Shown here: positions 55,253 to 64,000 of the stretch, in pieces
How positions within the stretch are numbered: position 1 is the first letter of the stretch
How the letters are laid out: every line of letters begins with the position of its first letter
Assembly: GCA_017163975.1 (NCBI GenBank)
Contig: JAFFSR010000316.1
Location: 2,888,001 to 2,952,000, forward strand
Direction of reading: 5' to 3'
Source: Anastatus disparis
Lineage: Eukaryota > Arthropoda > Insecta > Hymenoptera > Eupelmidae
DNA: 64,000 bases
Made by a program: the position numbers and the translations under genes
The notes under the pieces: model-generated
The model's input: the letters and a program-made list of their open reading frames with translations, nothing else
Databases searched by the model: none
What the model was told of the DNA's origin: nothing

Positions 55253-57435
55253 AAAAACGCTGCCAAGTGCTTTGGCGGAATGCTTTCTCATAGAGCTCTT
55301 TGAGTTTCATTATTTTTTTATATTTATTTAAATGTGATTTTAATATAAAAAAAAATTGTCCATCATTAATATTTATTCATTTTGTACTTTATAAATTTTG
55401 AATATATATGCTAGTTGATTGCCTTTTCAACATTTTGTTTGGGTTAAATGTTAGCTTTTAAAGTGTTTAATTTTGTTGACTTTAGCTAGCCTTATACATA
55501 GGTTCGAATTTATTATTTTTGTTATCTTGTGGATATCTTTTTATTACGACTAAGCTTGGTAAATCCAAGTAGTCAATTTTAGTAACGGTAATTAAATTCA
55601 GTAGTACTATTATAAATTTTCAAGAGTAACTCAGAAAACAAAAGAAGTGATCAAAAAGCTACGCTAATAAAATTATTTATTTAAAACTTGGTTTATAAAG
55701 ACAGTAGCAAATAACTTGTATACAAATTTTAGAGTAATTCTATCAAGTACTTTACGTAAAATGGAAAAATACTGAAATATGAAAATTTTTTGAGAAAATT
55801 TTTAAAATTTTCTAAAAAGAAAACTACGCTAAAAAGATCGGTTTATAAAAGTTATCCTTCTTTTGGCAGATGCAAATTATTCCCATGGAAATCTCAAAGC
55901 AAACTCATCAATTAACTTACGTAAAATACAAAAAAAAAATTAAAAATCGAAAATTTTTTCAAATTCTTAAAATGGCTCTATAATAAAAAAAATACACTAT
56001 GAATCTTAATTTTCTATAGCTTCCCGCCTAGTTATACAAAAACATAGATGGTATACAAAATTTGAAGCAAATCCATAGAGTAATTTTCGAGATCTAACTG
56101 GTTAAATAAATAACATTTTCTTTTCAAAATTTCTTTTTAAAATTTTAAAAATGCTCTAAAATTAAAACTACGCTATGAAAATCAATTTTTGAAAATTTCC
56201 CTTCTTTTGGCAGTCGCAAATAATTTCCCTGTAATTTTTAGAACAAATCTATCGAGTACTTTACGTGGAATAAAAAAAAAAAAGAAAAGAAGAATCGATA
56301 TTTTTTTTTAAATCTTTAAAATTCTCTAAAATTGTAACCACGCTAAGAAAATTAGTTTCCAAAAGCTTATTTTTTTCAGACAATAGCGAATTAATTGTAT
56401 GAAAATTTTGGAGAAAATTTATAGTATGGTTAACGCAAAAAAGAAAATAAATGAAAAATAAAAATTTTTTTGAAAATTTTCAAAGTGTTCTAAAATTAAA
56501 ACTGCGCTGAGAAAATTAGTATTCCAAAGCTTGTTTTCTTCAGATAGTAGCGAATTAATTGCATACAAATTTTGGAGCAAATCAATCGAATGGTTTTCGT
56601 AAAATAAAAAAAAATTATAAATAAAAATTTTTTAAAAAATTTTAAAAATGCTCTAAAATTAAAAGTGCGCTAAGAAAATTAGTTTACAAAATTTTTAATA
56701 ATTTTGTCAGTCGAAATAAAGTTCCATACAAATTTTCGAACAAATTCTTCGAGTAGTTTACGTAAAATACAAAAAAAATGAAAAATCGAAATTTTTTAAA
56801 AATTCTTAAAATGATTCTAAAAAAAAAAACTGCGCTAAGAAAACCAATTCCCAATAGCTTCCGCACCAGTTCATCAAAAAATTGAATTGTATGGAAAATT
56901 TGAAGTAAATCCATCGAGTAGTTTTTAAGATTTTATTGGCTTAATAAATAGAAACATTTTTTTCAAAAATTTCAAAATGCTCTAAAATTAAAACTGAGCT
57001 AAGAAAATCAGTTTTTAAAAATTTATTTTATCCGGGCAATCAGAAATAAATTCCATGCAAATTTTGAAGCAAATTCATCGAGTAGTAAACAAAAAAAAAA
57101 CCAAAAAACGAAAAATCGAATTTTTTTTTTATTTTTTAAAAAAACTTTAAAATGAAAACTACGGTGGAAGAACCAAATTATCAATAGCTTCCCAGCAAGT
57201 TAATCACAAAACTAAATTCCATGCAAAATTAGAAGCAAATTCATCGAGTAGTTCTCGAGATACAGCTTACTAACTGAATTCATACATCCACACACACACA
57301 CACACACACACACATACATACAGACATTTTCTGGAAACCACTTTTTTCGACTCACTGAGTTCAAATATGTACAAATTAATGAAAAAATAGAAAAAAATTT
57401 TTTTTACCGATACAATGCTTTCTCTATGAGAAAGC
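55253..57435 (+). mobile_element. Family X copy 3: complete DINE/HINE-like element
   Basis: The best copy of the family, about 2.2 kb. Its 5' end is AACGCTGCCAAGTGCTTTGG, with the subterminal word GCTTTCTCATAGAG at 55282-55295. Next comes unique sequence, then the Rep-derived snippet (about 55630-55665). About nine ~130-150-bp tandem units fill 55640-57280, followed by a short CA tract (57290-57314) and a conserved ACATTTTCTGGAAACC block. The 3' word CTCTATGAGAAAGC (57422-57435) is the exact inverse of the 5' word and is itself part of a 9-bp hairpin. This layout matches Helentron-associated elements such as Drosophila DINE-1. Confidence 0.7.
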
Positions 57436-57640
57436 AAAAATAATTAAAATTATTATATTTATAATTTTTAATTATAATTTCATTAATTTTCATTAATTTA
57501 CAGGTTGTTAATACAAAATCTGGCTATGAATAAAATATAAGAATTCAAATTGGTAAAAATTATTTAAAATTGCATTTGATTTTATGAAGAGTTGTATATT
57601 TTTCTTTAAAAATTAATCTTTAAAGAATATTAATTTTGAT
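57436..57640. other. AT-rich spacer before the Helentron
   Basis: Nothing recognised; the Helentron 5' end may lie here but could not be fixed. Confidence 0.35.
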
Positions 57641-58470
57641 TTCAAAAAAAGGGAAAAATAAATAATAAATTAAAAAATAATGAAAATAAAAGAAAAAATA
57701 TTAGATTAAAAATACATCGTTCAAATCATCAATACGGAGTAAATGAAAATAAGAATAATTTATTCAGATGTACAAAGTTAAGACAACAAAAAGATTATAA
57801 AATTAATGAAAAAATTAAAAATAATAATCATAAGAAAATTATAAGAAAATCAAAAGAATATAGAAAAAAAGAAAATCAAAAAAATATTAAAAATAACATT
57901 AAATTAAGATCTCAAAAAAATTATTAATCAAATAAAAATTATGAAAATATAATAAGAAATAAAAATTTACGTTTAAATTATAATTATAAATTAAACGAAA
58001 ATATTAAAAATTTAAAGAGAAATAAAAAATTACGTTCTAAAGCTGATTGTAAATTGAATGAGAAAATAAAAAATATTACCAGAAATATAAATTTACGTAA
58101 AAAAGATGAATATAAATTAAACGAAAATATTAAAAATCTATTAAGAAATAAATATTCACGATCTCAAAAAATTTATGAAATAACTCAAAATATAATTAAC
58201 AAATATAGAATGAGAAATTTAAGATTTAATACAATTTACAAAAATAATGAATATGTAAATAATAGAATAAGGATTAATTTAAAGAGAAAAAATACACATT
58301 ATAATGAAAATGAATTGATAAAAAATAATAAAAAAATTAAATTATTAAGATCTAATGAATATTATATAATTCAAGAAAAATTAAAAAATAAAAACAGAAA
58401 ACAAGATTTAAGATTAGATGAATTTTATAAATACAAAGAAAATTTTTATAATCAAATTTTTAATAAGTAA
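57640..58470 (+). pseudogene. Helentron N-terminal Lys/Asn-rich region
   Basis: The frame at 58054-58470 (138 residues), and the stretch before it, consist of degenerate NENIKNL / RSQKIYE-like heptads rich in Lys, Asn and Arg. It is predicted to be basic and probably helical. The same type of sequence is found in the remnant at 48-50 kb, so it belongs to the element family. Function unknown. Confidence 0.55.
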
Positions 58471-58499
58471 TATATATAGATAGTAATAAATTATTATAC

Positions 58500-59262
58500 G
58501 ATTTTATTAATTATAAAAAAGAAGATCCTGATAACGTATGTTTATGTTGTGATAATTTATTATTTAAACATTCATTAGATTTATTTAATTTAGAAAAAAT
58601 AAAATTAAAATTAAAAAAAAATGAATGAAAGAGATTGTCAAGAATTTTTAAATAAAATAATGAACGTTAAATCAAAATATATTTGTAAAACGTGTAAAAA
58701 ATATATTCTAAAGGGAGAAATACCTAACCTTGCAATTGAAAATTTACGTTATCCAATAATTCCAGATTGTCCAAAAGAATTAATACCACTTGAAGAAAGA
58801 ATGATTGTTCCTTACATTCCGTTTATGCAAATTAGAGCATTACAACCATATGCTTTAAATTCACAGTTATCTTTGAAAGGTAGTGTTGTTAATATACAAG
58901 TAGATATTAATGAAATGATTAAAATTTTACCTAGAAAATTTAATGAAATGTCAATTATTCAATTAAAATTAAAAAGAAACGTAGAACGTAAATCAGATTA
59001 TATGTATGAAGATATTAGACCGGCGAAAATTTGTGAAGCATTAAAATTTATCATAAATTCACCTTTATATATTATACATAATATAAATATTAATAAAAAT
59101 TTCTTCAATAGTTATGAAAATAAATTAAATCAAGAATTAAATTTTATAATAGATGATGAAAATAAAGAATTAGAAAATAATTCATTCGCAATTAATAAAC
59201 AAAAAAAATTGATTTTATTAATAATGAATCATTATTCGAAGAAGAAATTGAAAATGATTTAG
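58500..59262 (+). pseudogene. Helentron zinc finger and DUF6570-like domain
   Basis: Upstream of the ATG at 58621 another frame encodes EDPDNVCLCCDNLLFKHS, half of a Cys-rich finger. The main frame supplies YICKTCKKYILKGEIPNLA and then YPIIPDCPKELIPLEERMI, VPYIPFMQIRALQP, LKGSVVNIQVDI and NEMIKILPRKF. This series is the domain (DUF6570-like) that precedes Rep in many Helitron proteins. The frame is lost after an A8 run near 59200; the Rep frame takes over at about 59225. Confidence 0.75.
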
Positions 59263-60698
59263 ATTGTACTGATATTAACTATGAAGTTTTAATAACTGAT
59301 CATAATAAAGATATTGTTAATAATGTTCATATTATTGCTCCTGGTCAAAATAAAAAACCTATTCCTTGGCATTCAATTGAAGATATAGATAAATTGTGTT
59401 TTCCAAAAATTTATTGTGGTTATAGTTTTAATAAAGATAATAAATTAAATTATACAAATAAAATTAAATCAGAAATCAGAAGAAGTGATCGAAGAGCAAG
59501 TGATCCATTAAGATTATTATTTATGGCAAAAAAAAAATTAGAATTGTCTGTTTTATCACAAATGTATATTTGTTTGAGAAAATCAAAAAGAACAGAGAAT
59601 TTAAACTGCCAAAAAATAAAAAATAATGATTTCATTAATGATTTAATTCGTCATGATGAAAGTTATAGATTCTTAAAACAAGTCAGATCTTCACCTGCTT
59701 TTTGGGAACACACAAAGAAACATTTATTTTCAACAATACATCAAGTAGGTAATCCTCATTCATTCATTGCTTTATCTGATTCGGAAATAAAAAATTTTGA
59801 ATTAATTAAAATATTATGTAAATTAAAATTTCATAAAGAAATATTAACATCAAATGTAATAAATTTAGATAAAAATGAGAAAACAAAATTAATTCAATCT
59901 GATCCAGTCACTTGCGTTAGATATATACAAAATATATTCAATAAAATAATAATTTTATTACAAAATAAAAATGGTCCTTTCAAAGATCATTATGTGAAAG
60001 ATTATTTTTATAGAGTTGAATTTCAATCAAGAGGATCACCACATATACATGTTTGAACATGGAATAATAATGGTCCTACTTACATTGAAAACGATTATGA
60101 TTCAGAAATTAATGTTATGAATTTTATTAATAAAATTATAACTTGTAAATATAACCCAAAAAATCCATTAATGATGTTTTAACGACATAATCATAAAGCA
60201 ACATGTTACAAAGAAAGAAAAAACATTAAAATTTGTCGATTTCATTATCCAATGTACGTAATGAAAAATACAATAATATTGAAACCATTAAAAGAAAATA
60301 AGAACAATATTTTTGAAAAAAATAAACAAAATTTAAATAAAATTAAAAATTTAATGCTCGAATTATTTAAAAATAATATAAATATATCATTCGATGATAT
60401 ATTAAATAAATTAAAAATAACTGAAAAAGAATATTTGAATGCAATAAAAAGCACTTTAAATAAAGATACTATCTTTTACAAAAGGAATAGTTTAGATGTA
60501 GCGATTAATAATTATAATCTTACTATTTTAACAATTTTAGAATCCAATATGGATATTCAATTTATTTTAAATGCATATAGTTGTGCTTCTTATATGATTA
60601 ATTACGTAGCTAAAATTGATTCTGGTCTTTCAAAATTATTAAAGGTGGCAGCTGCTGATATAGAAGAAGGTAATACTGATATTAAAACTAAATTTTAA
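59225..60698 (+). pseudogene. Helentron Rep (HUH) nuclease region
   Basis: Rep nicks one DNA strand to start rolling-circle-like transposition. Visible segments are IIAPGQNKKPIPWHSIEDID, FPKIYCGYSF, SPAFWEHTKKHLFSTIHQVG and the HUH motif RVEFQSRGSPHIHV (His-x-His, just before a TGA at 60054). After a second stop (60180) follow RHNHKATCYKERK, ICRFHYPMYV and the tyrosine motif SCASYMINYVAK, which holds the two Tyr expected in Helitron Rep. A third stop is at 60696. Every break in this region is a nonsense codon in one frame, and the core residues are intact. Confidence 0.8.
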
Positions 60699-62771
60699 AA
60701 AATTGCTAATGTATTTATAAACAGCAATGTTATGTCAGCGCAAGAAGCTGTATATCATGTATTATCAATGCCTCTTTGTATGAGTACACGACAATCCGTT
60801 TATATAAATACTTTACCGAAAAGTGACAGAGTAAGAATATTAAAAAATAAAAAAAGTATTGAAGAAATGCCTGATGAATCGTTAGATATTTATATAATAA
60901 ATATAATAGAAAAATATGAAAAAAGAATAAAATCATTAGAAAGTGTATGTTTAGCAGATTTTGTTGCGTTATGTAATGATAATAAAAAAATATATTGTAA
61001 TAATGATGATCAAAATCATGATTTGGAGATAACTGAAAATGATATAATTAAAACAAGGTCGAAAGAAAAAATTATACGGTATCGAAATTACAAATTTTGT
61101 AGAATTAATGAAAAAAATTTTGAGGATGCATTATCATCTGCATTATTTGTTGATGAAATTATTGATGATGATATCGATGATAGATTTGGAATAGATATAT
61201 TAAATCAAAATAAAATTATAGAGAAAAAAAAAAATAATTTAAAAATAAACACATTTAATATTGAAAAATTGGATGAAAAAACACTTAAATAGAAATTATT
61301 TGAAATAATGTTGTTATTAAATGAAGAGCAAAAATCATTTGTAATACATGTACTTAATTGTTTTAAAATTAAAAAATTGCCTATAAAAATTGCTTAAAGT
61401 GGTCCTGCAGGAGTAGGTAAATCTTTAGTAATTAAAGCAATTAAACTTACATTAAATGCATATTTTAATGAATTACCTGGCAATATTAATGATAAAATAA
61501 AAATATTATTATGCGCACCATCTGGTTTAGCAGCATTTTTAATTAATGGTTTAACATTGCATACAGCATTTAAATTACCAATTAATCAATATTCTGGTAA
61601 AATGCCTGAAGAAATTGCTAATTCAATTAAATCAGAATTAATTGATTTGAAATTATTAATAATTGATAAATTTTCAATGGTAGGATCTAACATGTTATCA
61701 AGGATTGATACTCGACTTAAACAAATAATGGGATGCAATCAACCTTTCGGTGGTATATCAGTTATATTAGTAGGAGACTTGAATCAATTACCACCTGTTC
61801 ATAATTCTATTATTTTCAAACCACCAAAAATATCAAGTCTAAGTATATTTTCAGGAAATATACTATGGGAAGAATTAAAATTTTTAGAATTAAATAAAAT
61901 GATGATACAAGAAAATGATGTACAGTTTGCAAAAGCTTTAAATAATTTATCATCTGGTATTATGGATGAAAACGATATTTCTTTAATAAAATCAAGAAAA
62001 TATGATGAAAATAGTATTCCAAATTCTGCTGTAATATTATTTTGGAAAAATGATGACGTCGATAAATTTAATAAAAAAAAAATTAAAATCGGATCAGGTG
62101 AAATATACATACCTAAAAGCAAAGATTATATTTATCATCTTGATGATAAAGTTGAAAAAGAAATTATTTTACATAATTTAAAAAATAAAAAAAGACAAGA
62201 ATGTGGTGGTTTGCTACATGAATTATTATTGAAAATTGGTATAAAATATATGATAATATCAAATATTGATGTTGAAGATGGATTAGTTAATGGAGCTTAT
62301 GGAATTTTAGAATTCATTACGTTTTTTAATAATACAAAAGAACCAGCTATTGCTTGGTTAAGATTTGATGATAAGAAAATCGGTTTGAAAATTAGATCTA
62401 AATTTAAACAATTTCAGATTAAAAATAATATTAATATTAAATTAGTACCTATTAAAAAAATTGATGTGAAAATAAATTTGAAAAGAAATTATGACTGTTA
62501 TAGACAACAAATACCTATTATTCCTTCTGAAGCATTAACTATTCATAAAAGTCAAGGACAAACATTTGATAAAGTTTGTATAAAATTAAATGAAAAGAAT
62601 AAATTAAAAAAATGTTTAATGTATGTTGCATTTAGCAGAGTAAGAAAAATAGAAGATTTATACATTATTGGGGATTTCATTCCTCCTACAACCACTACTA
62701 ATAATAGTCTTCAAAAGGAATTAGAAAATCTGCGTAGTAATAAAAAACTTCAATTTTCTTACATTTTCTGA
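60699..62771 (+). pseudogene. Helentron PIF1-family helicase
   Basis: A 5'-3' DNA helicase of superfamily 1B that unwinds DNA during transposition. The linker 60732-61292 ends at a TAG. The helicase begins LLNEEQKSFVIHVL, has a TAA (61395-61397) directly before Walker A GPAGVGKS, and then CAPSGLAAFLINGLTLHTAF. Walker B is LLIIDKFSMVG: the usual Glu after Asp is Lys. Further motifs are VGDLNQLPPV, the C-terminal TIHKSQGQTFDK and YVAFSRV. The frame ends at 62771, where a frameshift leads into the endonuclease. Confidence 0.8.
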
Positions 62772-63360
62772 AACAGCAAGTTTAAAAACGGATTGTTATG
62801 ATATAAATGGTTTTAAAATAATATGTAAATTTGATAATGAATTCAAAAGAATGCCTAAAGGATTAATATGTTTTATAAAAAATGATAATAAATTTAAGAT
62901 TTTAAATGAAATATATAAAGAATTTATTATTAATGAACATGATTGTCATATTCATCTTTTATTATTAAAAGTAAATGAAATTTATATTTTAACAGGATAC
63001 AAATCACCATCAATTATAAAAACAATATTGTATGATTGTCTTTTAGAGATTGAAATATATAATTATTCAAGTGATGAAATAATTATTATTGGTGATTTTA
63101 ATTGTGATTCATTTACAAATAATACTGACATAGAAAACTATTTCAGATTAAAAAATTTCAAGAGAGGTTTACATCCATATGTTTCAACAACTAATTTTAA
63201 TACACAAATTGATATAATATTTATTAATGATAAAATTAAAAATTATATATCAGGAGTTTATGAAACATTTTTTTCTGACCATGAACCTATTTTTATAGGT
63301 ATTAATAACAACATTGAAAATACTAATAATGTTGATAATAATAGAAGCACTGATAACGAA

Positions 63361-63409
<49 letters not shown>

Positions 63410-63447
63410 TCGGAAATAATAATGAATATAATATTAATGTTAGATAG
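62760..63447 (+). pseudogene. Helentron C-terminal APE-like endonuclease
   Basis: After a frameshift near 62765 the frame reads SETASLKTDCYDINGFK, where SET supplies the catalytic Glu. It continues with RMPKGLICFIKN, LTGYKSPS, IIIGDFNCDSFTNN (Asp and Asn of GDFN), TNFNTQIDIIFIN and FFSDHEPIFIGI (SDH). All principal residues of the exonuclease-endonuclease-phosphatase fold are visible. The ORF ends with a run of Asn coded by an AAT microsatellite (63375-63410). The ATG at 62851 is internal. A fused endonuclease places this element among the Helentrons. Confidence 0.8.
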
Positions 63448-63499
63448 ATAGATACTATTTATTGTATATCATATCATTATACAAAGGGCGTGTAATACA

Positions 63500-63630
63500 A
63501 TTCATAAATATAATAATAAATATTGCACATAAACAATGTATAAATATAAAAATATTGCACATAAAACAATGTATAAATATAAAATATTGCACATAAAACA
63601 ATGTATAAATACAAAATATTGCAATTGATA
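63500..63630 (+). repeat. Tandem ~34-bp repeats after the Helentron
   Basis: AATATTGCACATAAAACAATGTATAAATA-type units occur about four times in a row; ATTGCACATAAACAATGTA within the unit is nearly self-complementary. This may mark the element's 3' region, as subterminal repeats are common there. Confidence 0.7.
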
Positions 63631-64000
63631 TCACAGTCAGTTACTAAATCTAATAATACTGAATAAGTAAGTCACAATAAAAGAAGTGATATCACAGATA
63701 CAAAAAAATAGTAAAATACACGCAATCCTATAAATTAGAAGTCAGTCATACGATATCTATCAGTCATAGTATATAAAAATTTTTATTTAAAATACAAAAT
63801 GATAAATAATGCAATAAAATAATAAAGCGTATGCAGTAGCACAAAAACGCAGTCAAAATAATAAAAACAAGTAAAGCATTCACTCACTAACCATTCAGCC
63901 AATAAATACAATCACACCTTAAAAGAGTATATATACGGGACGTCACATTATGATAAATTAACATATAAATAAAAAATAAAATTTAGTTTATTGGAGGTCG
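63631..64000. other. Window end, AT-rich
   Basis: No gene was recognised. The sequence runs off the window. Confidence 0.4.

Larger units (their letters stand above)
57640..63447 (+). mobile_element. Helentron (Rep-helicase-endonuclease), almost intact
   Basis: The protein domains follow in order: Lys/Asn-rich N-terminal region, zinc finger plus DUF6570-like domain, HUH Rep, PIF1-family helicase and APE-like endonuclease. A C-terminal endonuclease is characteristic of Helentrons (Helitron2) and not of canonical animal Helitrons. From about 59225 to 62771 a single frame is broken only by five stops; two frameshifts join the flanking domains. Terminal structures were not determined. Tandem AATATTGCACATAAAACAAT-like repeats follow at 63510-63625. 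Confidence 0.85.

Overview
The window looks like a gene-poor, very AT-rich piece of an arthropod genome, most likely an insect. It is built almost entirely from transposable elements nested inside one another. The organism call is an inference from the element types present: CR1-like LINEs whose ORF1 has a PHD finger, an env-carrying Ty3/Gypsy element, a Helentron with a Rep-helicase-endonuclease protein, TTAA- and TA-flanked MITEs, and a tRNA-derived SINE. A parasitoid wasp or another hymenopteran would fit but is not shown. No intact host gene was recognised.

Layout. 0-13 kb: a 1.5-kb palindrome made of TACGTACTT-type repeats, a TTAA MITE, inverted-repeat arms about 9 kb apart, a GC-rich island of strong hairpins (three share one loop sequence), a TA-flanked palindromic MITE nested in an older palindrome, and a nearly full-length CR1-like LINE on the minus strand (6.3-11.5 kb; both ORFs damaged). 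13.5-25.4 kb: a decayed Gypsy-type element on the plus strand (SAP-like Gag N-terminus, about ten zinc knuckles, protease, RT, RNase H, integrase, env). Its RT is split by a 2.2-kb LINE copy that carries only ORF1. 26.0-37.2 kb: an 11.2-kb element with hAT-like ends (CAGGGTTGC, 8-bp target duplication, 7 of 8 bases matching) and 2-2.5-kb inverted minisatellite arms. It has swallowed a SINE and several MITEs.

37.2-57.4 kb: several copies of a repeat family, called family X here. Each has a 5' subterminal inverted repeat, arrays of ~130-150-bp units, a CA microsatellite and a 3' hairpin, which is DINE/HINE architecture. One copy contains a canonical Helitron-type insertion (TC...CTAG, A|T target) that itself holds two MITEs. 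Another copy carries 331 uninterrupted CA repeats. The rest of this stretch holds an exon-like tandem array, a 658-bp palindrome, fragments of a second Helentron cut by a solo LTR, a strand-switching decamer array and a minus-strand retroelement remnant. 57.6-63.5 kb: an almost complete Helentron (zinc finger/DUF6570-like, HUH Rep, PIF1-like helicase, APE-like endonuclease) interrupted by a handful of stops and frameshifts.

How the parts relate. The LINE, Gypsy and Helentron proteins are all broken, so nothing here is clearly autonomous now. The nesting order can be read directly: family X was hit by the hAT-like element and the Helitron, and those were hit by MITEs and a SINE. Family X shares ~37 bp with the Helentron Rep coding region and has Helentron-type ends, so it is probably mobilised by that Helentron family.
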